Shown here one piece after another: positions 43,220 through 52,734 of a stretch of DNA of 64,000 bases. Below the pieces are notes generated by a model. It was not told where the DNA came from. It was given only the letters and a program-made list of their open reading frames with translations, and searched no databases. The translations under genes and the position numbers were made by a program. Source of the DNA: Chitinophagaceae bacterium (GTDB lineage Bacteria; Bacteroidota; Bacteroidia; Chitinophagales; Chitinophagaceae); the NCBI GenBank assembly GCA_016720565.1, contig JADKKJ010000011.1, positions 1,178,001 through 1,242,000 of the forward strand, read 5' to 3'. The stretch's first letter is position 1; each line of letters starts with the position of its first letter.

Positions 43220-43621
43220 ATGGAAAAAACAACCATCATCACCAGCAAGGCGCCTGCACCTATAGGTCCATATAACCAGGCCATTGCCAGTGGCAATATG
43301 CTTTTTATTTCCGGGCAGATCTGTATAGACCCTGCCAGCGGAACCCTGGTGAATGCTGATGTAAAAGAGGAGACCAACCAGGTAATGAAGAACCTGCGGG
43401 CTATTCTCCTGGAGGCTGGTATGAATTTCATGAACGTGGTAAAGACCACGATCTTCCTTACCGATATGAATCGCTTCGCTGAAGTAAATGAGGTCTACGG
43501 TCAGCATCTCGACGCAGATATGAATGGCGATCGCAACGGTTATCCTGCCCGCGAAACCGTTCAGGTTTCCGCGCTTCCAAAATTTGTGAATGTTGAGATC
43601 AGTATGATCGCAGTTAAATGA
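43220..43621 (+). CDS. ridA: RidA family 2-iminobutanoate/2-iminopropanoate deaminase
   Basis: A 133-residue trimeric enzyme that hydrolyses reactive enamine/imine intermediates. Family motifs: APAPIGPYNQAI, LFISGQI, and the substrate-binding Arg111 in PARETVQVSALPK. A short insert (DADMNGDRNGY) before PAR makes it slightly longer than the usual 125-130. Divergent from the dehydrogenase-like gene with a 65-bp spacer. Confidence 0.93.
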   Translation: MEKTTIITSKAPAPIGPYNQAIASGNMLFISGQICIDPASGTLVNADVKEETNQVMKNLRAILLEAGMNFMNVVKTTIFLTDMNRFAEVNEVYGQHLDADMNGDRNGYPARETVQVSALPKFVNVEISMIAVK

Positions 43622-43654
43622 TCTTTTTTTTAGCAACACTGTAAAATCCCTAGC

Positions 43655-46600
43655 ATGTATACCCCTCTCACCAGGCTATTAGCCCTTGCCCTGCTCATTA
43701 ATTTCCTTACAGTACTTCCTGCCTGTAAGGATAACCAACAAAAACAAGAAACCGAGGATCCGGATAAATATGATGGTCCCGATAAAGCCGCTGAATTCGA
43801 ATGGGAACGTACCCATGATCTTTCAAATGGCAAGGTTCCCTACGATCGCCTGCTCAGCGCTATTCAGTTCACAGAGCGATCAAAGGATATGCTTCGTAAT
43901 TCACCCAATGCCATCACCGCATTGACCTGGAACGAACGTGGTCCCAATGGTGATTTCTACGGCCCGCAAGGGAATTCCCGCTCTAATAATGGCCAGACCT
44001 CTGGTCGTATTCGTGCAGCCATGGTGGATTCAACAGACCCAACACATAAAACTGTTTGGGTAGGTGGTGTGGATGGTGGATTATGGAAGACCACCGATAT
44101 CACGCAGAATCCCGCCAACTGGCAACTGATCAATGATTATCTAAGTAATCTCGCTATATCCGCTATCTGCCAGGATCCAAGGCCGGGATTTCGAAATATC
44201 ATGTATTTCTGTACCGGGGAATCATTTCGTAATGCCGATGCAGTTCGTGGAGTGGGTGTTTTTAAAAGTACCGATGGCGGAGTGACCTGGAATTACCTCA
44301 ACAGCACCAGTGCATATTTATTAGGTACCCGTATTGTTTGCGATTACCAGGGTAACGTATATCTCGGTACAAGAAATACCGGGTTGATGCGGTCAACAGA
44401 CGGAGGAACAACCTGGACGGTGATCACGCCAAGCGGAGTGAATGCAAGCATTTGTGATCTCGAGATAAGCAATACGGCAGGACCCGGACGTTTACATATG
44501 GTGACCGGTATCGGTTCTGCACAAACGTATCGTTATACAGATATTCCAGCTACTGTTACTTCTGCTGCGGGATGGAATACACCTGCCACCGCTTTCCCTT
44601 CTTATAATGAAAGATGCGAGATCGCCGTTAGCGGTAATGTGCTATATGCAATGCCCGTAAATAACGCTACGAATAACGTACCTACTATTTATCGTTCTTC
44701 AGATGGTGGTGATAACTGGACGGCTACTGCGGCACAGCCGGGTGGTGGAACCTGGGCCAGTGGGCAGGGTTGGTATGCCCTTTCTGCAGGCATCAATCCT
44801 TCCAATTCCAATGAATTTATTTGTGGTGGATTGGATTGCTATAAAACAGCTGATGGTGGTGCTTCCTGGACCAAGATATCGCTCTGGGCAGGAACCGGAG
44901 GACAATATGTACATGCCGACCAGCATAATCTCCAGTGGTGGGATGGCGGTAATAAACTCATGTTTACCTGCGATGGCGGGGTGCATTTTTCAACCGATGG
45001 CGGGGTTACGATTCGTGATCGTAATAAAGGATTGCGCCTGAAACAATTTTATTCAATTGCTATCCATCCCGCGCAAACAAATTATTTTCTGGCCGGTGCC
45101 CAGGATAATGGGGTACATAGATTGGATCATCCCGGCCTTGACAGTTCCATGGAGGTTTATGGCGGAGATGGATGTTATGTGGCCATCGACCAGAACCAGC
45201 CTCAATACCAGTACGGGTCCTATGTTTATAATGTATACCGACGCAGTACAAATAACGGAGCTACCTGGTCCACACCGGTTAATGACCAGGCCAGCGGAAG
45301 ATTCGTGAACCCATGGGACTATGATAATAATGCCAATATCATTTACGCCTGTTATAATGCAAATAATTATTTGAGATGGAATGATCCGCAAACAGGAAGT
45401 TCTACAACCGTAGTTTCCATGCCTGTATTTGCAGGAGGAAATATTTCCGCTGTCCATGCTTCCCCTTATACCGCAAACACTGTTTATTTTGGTACAGGTG
45501 TTGGGGGTATTATTAAAGTGGATAATGCGAATGGTGCAAGCCCGGTAGGAACCATGATCAATACAGGATCCGGTATGCCTGCCGGATATGTAAACTGTGT
45601 GGTCACCGGTTCTGATGACCAGCACCTGATAGCCACCATTACAAATTATGGCGTATTGAATGTTTGGTCTACTGCAAATGGAGGAACCACCTGGACAAGC
45701 ATTGATGGTAACCTTCCGGATATGCCGGTAAGATGGGCCTTGTTCCATCCTGACACCGACAATAAAGCCTATATCGCCACAGAAACAGGTGTATGGGAAA
45801 CTGATCTTATCAATGGAGCTGCTACTATATGGACACCAAGTCCAAGTTTTCCAACTGTGAGAACGGATATGATCAAATACCGCAGTTCAGACCGTACTAT
45901 TGCGGCTGGTACGCACGGCCGTGGTATATGGTCCGCAACTATTCCAAGTTCAACGAGTTTTGGACTTTCAAATCCACCGCCTGTTACCACTACCTGTCCT
46001 GCTCCGCCAAGTATGAACATTGTTCTCGGAACAATTTCCAATGGTGGTTTTGCCAACCCTATCAGTTTCACTGCTACAGGTAATCCTCCGGGAACCACCG
46101 TTAGTATTGTTCCAAACCCGGTTACCCCTGGTAATAATGTTACGGTCACCCTGAATAATACCAATACACTTTCACAGGGTACCTATATCGTAACAGTCAC
46201 TGCCACCGCAACGGGATCGCCCACGCTGAACAGGGACCTCACTTATGTGATCAATCCTGGTTCGGGTCCGGTAATCGGTTTGCAGCCGGTTAATCAGACT
46301 ATTTGCGCAGGCAATAATGCAAGCTTTACTATCACTGCAGCGGGCGCTACTTCCTATCAATGGCAATTCAGCAATGATGGAGGAACAACCTGGACGAATA
46401 TAGTTGGAGCCACTTCTTCGGGTTATACAGTTACCGGCGCTACCACCGCGCAGAATGGATACCTGTATCGTTGTATTGCGGGCACGCAATGCGGAACCAC
46501 CAATTCAACTAACGCTGTTTTGACAGTGAATGCACCGCCTTCTATCAGCGTTCAACCTGCCGATGTATCGGTATGTACAGCTGTCAATGCCAGCTTCAGC

Positions 46601-48178
46601 GTGACGGCTGCCGGTGCTGGATTGATCTATCAATGGCAATTAAGTACAGATGGAGGCGGATCCTGGAACAATATCAGTGGTGCGAATGCATCTTCCTATA
46701 CCGTAACAGGAATAACAGCGGGTATGAACGGATATAAATACAGGGTAACATTGAATGGAACCTGTGCGCCTGTGTTGAATTCAAATCCAGCCACACTTAC
46801 TGTTCTTCCTGTACTTACTATTACTGGTCAGCCTGCAGCAAATACTACCGTTTGCGCAGGAGCCAATGCCAGTTTCAGTACGACTGCAACAGGGGCATCA
46901 ATAACGTATCAATGGCAACTGAGTACAGATGGCGGGGCTACCTGGAATAATATAACTGGCGCCACCAGTTCCACGTATACGCAAACTGCTGTAACGGTTG
47001 GCATGAACGGAAACCGTTATCGTTGCAATATCAGCAGCAGTTGTGGCAACAGCAGTACCAGTACTGCATTGCTTACTGTGAACACCCTTCCTGCTATTCA
47101 AAGCCAGTCACCTGATCTTACGCTATGTGTTGGATCAACTGGAACTTTTTCGGTAAATGCCATAGGAACCGGTGTCAGTTATCAATGGCAACTGAGTACA
47201 GATGGGGGAACTACCTGGAACAATATTGCAGCTGCGAATGCTTCCAGTTATTCGCTTTCTTCTGTTACGGTGGCTTCGAATGGATACCGTTATCGCTGCA
47301 TAGTTTCAGGCACCTGTGCCCCTGCAGTAAATTCGGCCGCCTTCCTGCTTACGGTGATCGCCCCGGTAACCGTTACCTCGCAACCTGCGGCTACGCAGAT
47401 CTGCGCTAATGGAAATACCAGTTTCAGTGTAAGTGGTACCAGTGTTCAATCCATCTCGTATCAGTGGCAGCTAAGTACAGATAATGGCAGTACCTGGAAC
47501 AATATCGCTGGCGCGAATTCATCCACTTATTCTATCACCAATGCGCCAGTTTCGATGAACGGCCAACGATTCCGTTGCCTGCTCTCCTCAGCAACCTGCA
47601 GCGCTCCGGTCAGTTCAGCCAATGCTTTATTAACGGTAAGGCAGAATCCTACAGTTACCCTGGCAGCGGCCCCATTAACCTCTTTACTTCCTGGTCAGTC
47701 CACCACACTTACCGCTACACCAAGCGGTACAACAGGAGGAACGATCAGTTATAGCTGGTATTTTAATGGAAGCAGTTTTGCCAATACAGGTAATACGGTA
47801 CTGGTGAATGTGGAGAAGATCGGCTCCTACCAGGCGCGTATACAGGAAGCCTGGGCGGGTGGCCTGGTTTGTACCGGTCAATCTGCATTAGTAGATATAA
47901 CCGCTCCTCCAAGCCAGAAACTGTTCATCTTCCCAAGTCCGAATGATGGAAGATTCACCGTGTCCTATTATAATGCAGGAGGCACTAACCTTAACCGTAA
48001 TATCGTGATCTATGATTCAAAAGGATCAAGGGTCTATCAGAAGAAATTCGCGATCAGCGGCCCTTATACTTTACTGAACATCGATATCCGTCCGGCTCAG
48101 AAAGCCATTTACTATGTAGTGGTAATGGATGAAGCAGGTGGAAAACTGGTAGACGGAAAAGTAATGGTGAATTATTAA
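43655..48178 (+). CDS. giant T9SS cargo: beta-propeller plus Ig-like repeats, type A sorting domain
   Basis: A 1507-residue extracellular protein. The N-terminus has a lipobox-like signal (LINFLTVLPAC, Cys24). Residues about 85-770 form a sialidase/VPS10-like propeller with many Asp boxes (STDGGVTWN, STDGGTTWT, SSDGGDNWT, TADGGASWT). After a CARDB-like linker come five Ig-like repeats of about 91 residues (DNA about 46265-47640), each with YQWQ-(L/F)-S-x-DGG-x-x-W and YRC, then a PKD-like module and the type A T9SS C-terminal domain (from FIFPSPNDGRFTVSY to GKVMVNY). Adhesive or glycan-binding role likely; ligand unknown. A 34-bp palindromic terminator follows. Confidence 0.88.
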   Translation: MYTPLTRLLALALLINFLTVLPACKDNQQKQETEDPDKYDGPDKAAEFEWERTHDLSNGKVPYDRLLSAIQFTERSKDMLRNSPNAITALTWNERGPNGDFYGPQGNSRSNNGQTSGRIRAAMVDSTDPTHKTVWVGGVDGGLWKTTDITQNPANWQLINDYLSNLAISAICQDPRPGFRNIMYFCTGESFRNADAVRGVGVFKSTDGGVTWNYLNSTSAYLLGTRIVCDYQGNVYLGTRNTGLMRSTDGGTTWTVITPSGVNASICDLEISNTAGPGRLHMVTGIGSAQTYRYTDIPATVTSAAGWNTPATAFPSYNERCEIAVSGNVLYAMPVNNATNNVPTIYRSSDGGDNWTATAAQPGGGTWASGQGWYALSAGINPSNSNEFICGGLDCYKTADGGASWTKISLWAGTGGQYVHADQHNLQWWDGGNKLMFTCDGGVHFSTDGGVTIRDRNKGLRLKQFYSIAIHPAQTNYFLAGAQDNGVHRLDHPGLDSSMEVYGGDGCYVAIDQNQPQYQYGSYVYNVYRRSTNNGATWSTPVNDQASGRFVNPWDYDNNANIIYACYNANNYLRWNDPQTGSSTTVVSMPVFAGGNISAVHASPYTANTVYFGTGVGGIIKVDNANGASPVGTMINTGSGMPAGYVNCVVTGSDDQHLIATITNYGVLNVWSTANGGTTWTSIDGNLPDMPVRWALFHPDTDNKAYIATETGVWETDLINGAATIWTPSPSFPTVRTDMIKYRSSDRTIAAGTHGRGIWSATIPSSTSFGLSNPPPVTTTCPAPPSMNIVLGTISNGGFANPISFTATGNPPGTTVSIVPNPVTPGNNVTVTLNNTNTLSQGTYIVTVTATATGSPTLNRDLTYVINPGSGPVIGLQPVNQTICAGNNASFTITAAGATSYQWQFSNDGGTTWTNIVGATSSGYTVTGATTAQNGYLYRCIAGTQCGTTNSTNAVLTVNAPPSISVQPADVSVCTAVNASFSVTAAGAGLIYQWQLSTDGGGSWNNISGANASSYTVTGITAGMNGYKYRVTLNGTCAPVLNSNPATLTVLPVLTITGQPAANTTVCAGANASFSTTATGASITYQWQLSTDGGATWNNITGATSSTYTQTAVTVGMNGNRYRCNISSSCGNSSTSTALLTVNTLPAIQSQSPDLTLCVGSTGTFSVNAIGTGVSYQWQLSTDGGTTWNNIAAANASSYSLSSVTVASNGYRYRCIVSGTCAPAVNSAAFLLTVIAPVTVTSQPAATQICANGNTSFSVSGTSVQSISYQWQLSTDNGSTWNNIAGANSSTYSITNAPVSMNGQRFRCLLSSATCSAPVSSANALLTVRQNPTVTLAAAPLTSLLPGQSTTLTATPSGTTGGTISYSWYFNGSSFANTGNTVLVNVEKIGSYQARIQEAWAGGLVCTGQSALVDITAPPSQKLFIFPSPNDGRFTVSYYNAGGTNLNRNIVIYDSKGSRVYQKKFAISGPYTLLNIDIRPAQKAIYYVVVMDEAGGKLVDGKVMVNY
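46265..47640 (+). repeat. five tandem Ig-like coding repeats of about 275 bp
   Basis: Each unit encodes a variant of TYQWQLSTDGGATWNNI and ends with YRC and LTV. Units begin near 46265, 46531, 46807, 47083 and 47356. The DNA of the units is similar enough to permit recombination and copy-number change. Confidence 0.75.
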
Positions 48179-48196
48179 GAGATACTTCTTCCCAAT

Positions 48197-48230
48197 TAAA
48201 AAGGCCGTAGCAATTGCTACGGCCTTTTTA
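48197..48230. terminator. 34-bp perfect palindromic bidirectional terminator
   Basis: TAAAAAGGCCGTAGCAA and its exact complement form a loop-free palindrome flanked by A5 and T5, between the convergent T9SS protein and M1 peptidase genes. It can terminate both transcripts. Confidence 0.9.
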
Positions 48231-48256
48231 ATTCTTATCGTTTTTAACTCCAGCGA

Positions 48257-50224
48257 TCAGAATGCTTTTTTCTTCCAGGAATTATTATCACGGTTAAAAT
48301 CAGGAAGTTTTTTCAGCGGATCCAGCGTCACCTCTTTGATCTCAGTAGTAGAATTAACGGTAAATGTATAATCAGGGCCACGTTGCCAGATCTCTACCGG
48401 CAGGTCCAGTTTATATTCATTGCCATTGGTCTCTTTTACGATAACAGAAACAGGCATGGCCATTTTTTCCAGGTTGGAGATCGTGATCTCTGCGCCTTTG
48501 GTCATATCCCCTTTATTATATTTCACCTCTTTTACCGTTTGATCCAGTTTCCATGAATTGAATACCCAGGCTCTCCAGAACCAGGAAAGGTCTTCTCCGG
48601 AAACATTTTCTATGGTATGAAAGAAATCCCATGGGGTAGGGTGTTTGAATGCCCAGCGGGCCACATATTCGCGGAAAGCAGCTTCAAAGCGTTCTTTTCC
48701 TAATACTACATCCCTTAAGGCCGTTAGCATTTGGCCAGGTTTCATATACGCCGCAATACCAAGGTTATCCTGCTGTATCACATCCGGGATCGTATTCAAT
48801 GGATCCATTTTATCACCGAATGTGTATTTGATCATGAAGGGTGAATTCGGATCATTGAAAAAACTCTGCTCTTTGAACTCCCCATTATTGAATGCTTCGG
48901 TAGAGCCATCATTGATGAACGTGTTAAACCCTTCATCCATCCATGCGTATTTTCTTTCATTACTGCCCACGATCATTGGGAACCAGGTATGACCAAACTC
49001 GTGGTCTGTTACACCCCAAAGACCAGTGCCGGAACCATCATGTCCGCAGAATACAATACCAGGATATTCCATTCCGCCTACAATACCAGCTACGTTGGTA
49101 GCAGCAGGGTAAGGGAACTCAAACCATTTTTTGCTATAGAATTCAATGGCGCCTTTTACAAATTCAGTGGAACGCTGCCAGCCATTCTTCTTAATGCTTT
49201 CCAACGGATAAACGCTGATGGCCAGGCATTTTTTACCGCTTGGCAGGTTGATCCTGGCCGCATCCTGTACAAAGGATCTTGAGGCAGCCCAGGCTACGTC
49301 GCGCGCATTCTGGATACGGAATTTCCAGGTGCAGGTGGCAGACTTTGGCCTTGAAGCAGGATCATTCACTTCTTTGTCGCTGCGGATAGTGACCGTCTTA
49401 TCGCTTGATCTTGCGGCTTCCCATCTTTTTACCTGCTCTGCCGTATAACATTCGGAGGTGTTCTGCAGGTCACCTGAACCTACCACAATAAGATTAGAAG
49501 GAGCGGTTAAGGTGAAATCGATATCGCCATATTCAAGATAAAACTCACCCTGGCCCAGGTAAGGAAGCGTGTTCCATCCCTGAATATCATCATACACACA
49601 AAGGCGGGGATACCACTGTGCGATCTCGTAGATCCATCCATTCTTTGTATTCAACCTGCCCATACGGTCGCTGCCATATTCAGGCACCGTAAATTCAAAA
49701 CTGATAGAAAGTTTCACTTTTCCACCGGCTGACTTCAGCGCATCCTGCAGCCAAACCTGCATACGGGTATCGGCGATGTTGAATTTTGGAGTGAAGGTTT
49801 TTCCATTTACTTCAGCGCTGATGGATCTGATCACATCGCCATCCGTAAATTTTGTATTGGCCCAGCGGCCTCCGGCAGCAGTAGTAGTTGCTGTGGCCCT
49901 TGAATCCTGGCGGTAAATATTCTGGTCAACCTGCAGCCAGAGGAATTTCAGGTTATCAGGGCTGTTATTCGTGTAAGTGATATCCACACTGCCTTTTACA
50001 CTGTGGTTAGTGGTATCCAGACTGGCTACGATCTTATAATCAGCGCGGTTCTGCCAGTAACGTGAACCTGGTTCTCCACTTGCGCTGCGAAAATCATTTC
50101 CGGGGTAAGGATAAAATTGCGGGTTGAAGGCCGCCTTATTATCATAATTAGATACGGGGGCTACCTGGGCAAAAACGCTGATGCCCAACAGCCATCCCAT
50201 CATGAACAAACATAATTTCTTCAT
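48257..50224 (-). CDS. M1 family metallopeptidase (secreted aminopeptidase)
   Basis: A 655-residue zinc aminopeptidase with a signal peptide (MKKLCLFMMGWLLGISVFAQ). The zinc motif is His408-Glu-Phe-Gly-His in DHEFGHTWFPMIVGSNER, with the third ligand in WMDEGFNTFINDGSTE about 20 residues on; the exopeptidase motif appears as GGMEYPG. The N-terminal beta-sandwich domain is present. Length and layout match the periplasmic Bacteroidota M1 group. A GTTGAG repeat array fills its upstream region, so its promoter must lie between 50225 and 50313. Confidence 0.93.
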   Translation of the reverse strand: MKKLCLFMMGWLLGISVFAQVAPVSNYDNKAAFNPQFYPYPGNDFRSASGEPGSRYWQNRADYKIVASLDTTNHSVKGSVDITYTNNSPDNLKFLWLQVDQNIYRQDSRATATTTAAGGRWANTKFTDGDVIRSISAEVNGKTFTPKFNIADTRMQVWLQDALKSAGGKVKLSISFEFTVPEYGSDRMGRLNTKNGWIYEIAQWYPRLCVYDDIQGWNTLPYLGQGEFYLEYGDIDFTLTAPSNLIVVGSGDLQNTSECYTAEQVKRWEAARSSDKTVTIRSDKEVNDPASRPKSATCTWKFRIQNARDVAWAASRSFVQDAARINLPSGKKCLAISVYPLESIKKNGWQRSTEFVKGAIEFYSKKWFEFPYPAATNVAGIVGGMEYPGIVFCGHDGSGTGLWGVTDHEFGHTWFPMIVGSNERKYAWMDEGFNTFINDGSTEAFNNGEFKEQSFFNDPNSPFMIKYTFGDKMDPLNTIPDVIQQDNLGIAAYMKPGQMLTALRDVVLGKERFEAAFREYVARWAFKHPTPWDFFHTIENVSGEDLSWFWRAWVFNSWKLDQTVKEVKYNKGDMTKGAEITISNLEKMAMPVSVIVKETNGNEYKLDLPVEIWQRGPDYTFTVNSTTEIKEVTLDPLKKLPDFNRDNNSWKKKAF

Positions 50225-50313
50225 ACGTATTTCCTTTTTTATTGGCGCGTAAGTTACTTGAATTCGCCCGAAGAAGATCGGGGAGGGAGGGTATTTGCAT
50301 TTCGTTAGGAAAT

Positions 50314-50425
50314 GTTGAGGGGTTGAGGGGTTGAGGGGTTGAGAGGTTGAGGGGTTGAGGGGTTGAGTGCAAAATCAAATTATTATGAAGGTTCACTCAA
50401 CCTCTCAACCCCTCAACAGCTCAAC
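50314..50425. repeat. two-armed GTTGAG/CTCAAC array (7 + 4 units)
   Basis: Seven GTTGAG units spaced exactly 8 bp (50314 to 50367), a 28-nt loop, then four CTCAAC units spaced 8 bp (50396 to 50425). The last base is part of the TAG stop of the nucleotidyltransferase gene. It fills the spacer before the M1 peptidase gene. Confidence 0.88.
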
Positions 50426-51150
50426 TATTTAAATAAGGCCTCCGCAATCTCAACCGATTCCGGCTTCCCAACATCCACCAATTTATCCCCGCTATGATCA
50501 TGCCCAATGATCAGCTGCTCAGGGGCCAGGGCCAGGTATACATCAATGATGGAGAATTTTCCGCTAAACCCTTTCTCTCTCATCAGCCGGAAAATATCAT
50601 ATTCAAAAGCGACCACGCAGCTATAGGCTTTGGGTTGGAGGTTTTCTCCGGGAATGGCAATGATCTCCTGTCCTGTACTGGTATTTTGCCACCCGCATAA
50701 ACGGTCGTGGTCATCGAATAATAAATTCCGGGAAGATCTTCGGTTACTTACAGCAAAACTGACCAGGGCTTTTTCCTTACGGTGCCTTTCCAGCAAATGA
50801 TCAATATTCAGGTCGGTAAGAAAATCTGCATTGCAGGTAAGAAAGGTTTCACCAGGATTGAACAATGGCTGGGCATGCAGCAATCCTCCACCGGTTTCCA
50901 GTAATTCATAGGTCTCATCGCTGATCTGAATATGGGAGCCCCATCCATTATGTTTTCCGATCGATTCTATGATCTGGTCGGCAAAATGATGCACATTCAC
51001 TACCAGTTCTTTTATACCGTATTGCTGCAGGTATTCCACATTGCGCTGCAACAGGGAACGGCCATTCACCATGGCCAACGCCTTAGGATGCTTATCCGTC
51101 CAGGGTTTGAAGCGGGTACCCATTCCTGCCGAAAAGATCATTGCCTTCAT
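50425..51150 (-). CDS. MurU-like sugar-1-phosphate nucleotidyltransferase
   Basis: A 241-residue cytoplasmic enzyme. The NTP-transferase signature GMGTRFKPWTDKHPKAL and NADFLTDLN metal site are clear. MurU converts MurNAc-1-P to UDP-MurNAc in the cell-wall recycling pathway that bypasses de novo synthesis. The gene overlaps the AmgK-like kinase gene by 4 bp (ATGA), the same pairing as amgK-murU in Pseudomonas. Substrate (MurNAc or another hexose phosphate) is inferred from the pairing. Confidence 0.85.
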   Translation of the reverse strand: MKAMIFSAGMGTRFKPWTDKHPKALAMVNGRSLLQRNVEYLQQYGIKELVVNVHHFADQIIESIGKHNGWGSHIQISDETYELLETGGGLLHAQPLFNPGETFLTCNADFLTDLNIDHLLERHRKEKALVSFAVSNRRSSRNLLFDDHDRLCGWQNTSTGQEIIAIPGENLQPKAYSCVVAFEYDIFRLMREKGFSGKFSIIDVYLALAPEQLIIGHDHSGDKLVDVGKPESVEIAEALFK

Positions 51151-52607
51151 GAGGGTAGGGGGTTTATCCAGTTCTTTTCATCCTGCACCATATGCCGAAG
51201 TTCGATCTTCACGTTGAATTTATTTTTCAGGTGCCTTGCCAGCGCATCTGCCGCATATACCGAACGGTGCTGACCTCCGGTACAACCAAAGCTAACCTGG
51301 AGGTGTTCAAAACCTCTTTTTATATATTCTTCAACTGTCAGGTCTACTATATCAAATACTGAGTTAAGGAACTGGGGCATTTTCGTTTGCTGTTCCAGGA
51401 AATCTTTAACTTCTTTATCACGGCCATGCTGCGTTTTCATCCCTTCCACTCTTCCGGGGTTCAGGATTCCTCGGCAATCGAAAATAAATCCGCCACCATT
51501 TCCTGAATTATCTTTTGGTATCTCCTTCCGGTAGGAAAACGAGCAGATCTTCACTTCAAGCGGGGTATTTTCATTGGCCTGTGTGGGTGTGAATTGTTCG
51601 ATCACTTCATCCGCCACACACATATCCAGCACTTTTTTAAATTCCGGTACAGAGATACCCAGGCTTTGATTATTGAAGAACTCCCGTAGATTTCGAAGGG
51701 CAAGCGGGATACTGGTGAGGAACTGCGCTTTTCTTTCAAATAAACCCCTGAAACCATAAGCGCCCAATACCTGCAACAGGCGTATCAGCACATAACCGTT
51801 ATACTGGCTTTTGAAAATGGTGCGATCTATTTTCTGACCGATGGTCTGTTCAAAAGCATTCATATAATCCTTCAGCAGATTGTCTTTCCAGGATCCGGGA
51901 AGATTTGCCCTGGCCTGCCATAACATAGAGGCCACATCATATTGGGGAGCTCCTTTCATGCCTCCCTGGAAATCGATGAAATGAACCGAGTTGTCATCCT
52001 TTATAAAAATATTCCTGCTCTGAAAATCGCGGAACATGAAATATTTATATTCAGTATGGGTAAGGTAATTGCTCAGGGCCTCAAAATCATCCAGCAATTT
52101 TTGTTTGTCGTAAGGCCTTCTTAACGCATCCAGGAAATAATATTTGAAATATAAAAGGTCAGACATGATGGCCTGCCTGCCGAATTCTTTATTGGTCAGG
52201 CATTTTTTATAATCCAGGTCCTTGTCCCCCTTTACCTGTAATTCTGCCAGGGATTCCAGGCTTTTTTTAAAAAGACTATATACCTCGTCTGTAAAACCTT
52301 CCGATTCCAGCTTATTTAGCAGGGAAGTATCACCGAAATCTTCCTGCAGATAAAAAATACCATCCTCGCTTACTTTATAGATCTCCGGAATGGCAAGCCC
52401 TGCTTTTTTGAAATGGGAAGCGAAATACAGAAAAGATTCATTTTCTTTTTTATTATCACCAAAGGTGCCTATCACAGAGCCTTCTTCTCCCCTGATCCGG
52501 AAATAACGTCTTTCACTTCCGCTTTGCGGGATCAGGTCAACGGAAACAGGAGGTTTTCCCTTCCACTGGATATATAGCGAGGTAATAGAATCAAGCAAAT
52601 GCTGCAT
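51147..52607 (-). CDS. AmgK-like kinase fused to a RapZ C-terminal domain
   Basis: A 486-residue fusion. Residues about 1-345 are an aminoglycoside-phosphotransferase-type kinase with MFRDFQSRNIFI (catalytic loop, H replaced by F-R-D) and HFIDFQGGMKGAPQYDVASMLW (metal site), as in AmgK/TsaC-linked sugar kinases. Residues about 350-486 match the C-terminal domain of RapZ (DCRGILNPGR, DLTVEEYIKRGFEHLQVSFGCTGGQHRSVYAADALA), which in E. coli senses GlcN6P. The N-terminal RapZ P-loop domain is absent. Together with the MurU-like partner it suggests an amino-sugar kinase controlled by a metabolite-sensing domain. A TATTTTTG box (52612-52619) lies 4 nt before the ATG. Confidence 0.87.
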   Translation of the reverse strand: MQHLLDSITSLYIQWKGKPPVSVDLIPQSGSERRYFRIRGEEGSVIGTFGDNKKENESFLYFASHFKKAGLAIPEIYKVSEDGIFYLQEDFGDTSLLNKLESEGFTDEVYSLFKKSLESLAELQVKGDKDLDYKKCLTNKEFGRQAIMSDLLYFKYYFLDALRRPYDKQKLLDDFEALSNYLTHTEYKYFMFRDFQSRNIFIKDDNSVHFIDFQGGMKGAPQYDVASMLWQARANLPGSWKDNLLKDYMNAFEQTIGQKIDRTIFKSQYNGYVLIRLLQVLGAYGFRGLFERKAQFLTSIPLALRNLREFFNNQSLGISVPEFKKVLDMCVADEVIEQFTPTQANENTPLEVKICSFSYRKEIPKDNSGNGGGFIFDCRGILNPGRVEGMKTQHGRDKEVKDFLEQQTKMPQFLNSVFDIVDLTVEEYIKRGFEHLQVSFGCTGGQHRSVYAADALARHLKNKFNVKIELRHMVQDEKNWINPLPS

Positions 52608-52611
52608 GGAA

Positions 52612-52619
52612 CAAAAATA
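52612..52619 (-). promoter_or_regulatory. candidate -7 box, 4 nt before the AmgK-RapZ ATG
   Basis: TATTTTTG on the minus strand, exact TAnnTTTG match; implies a transcript with almost no leader. Confidence 0.5.
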
Positions 52620-52701
52620 GCCAATCCCCCGGTAGAGAAAGGCATCAGCTGGCTATTAGCGAAAAAATACTAATAGGTGTTAGTGTTGCCTGGCTAATTG
52701 T

Positions 52702-52709
52702 TAACTTTG
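52702..52709 (+). promoter_or_regulatory. candidate -7 box for icmF
   Basis: TAACTTTG, exact TAnnTTTG match, ends 25 nt before ATG 52735. Confidence 0.5.
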
Positions 52710-52734
52710 CCTTCTCAAAACCGGCGTACATTTT

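Noticed and set aside
45053..45748. A 231-codon minus-strand frame inside the giant T9SS gene
   Set aside because: Shadow of the Asp-box repeat region; composition reflects the complementary codons.
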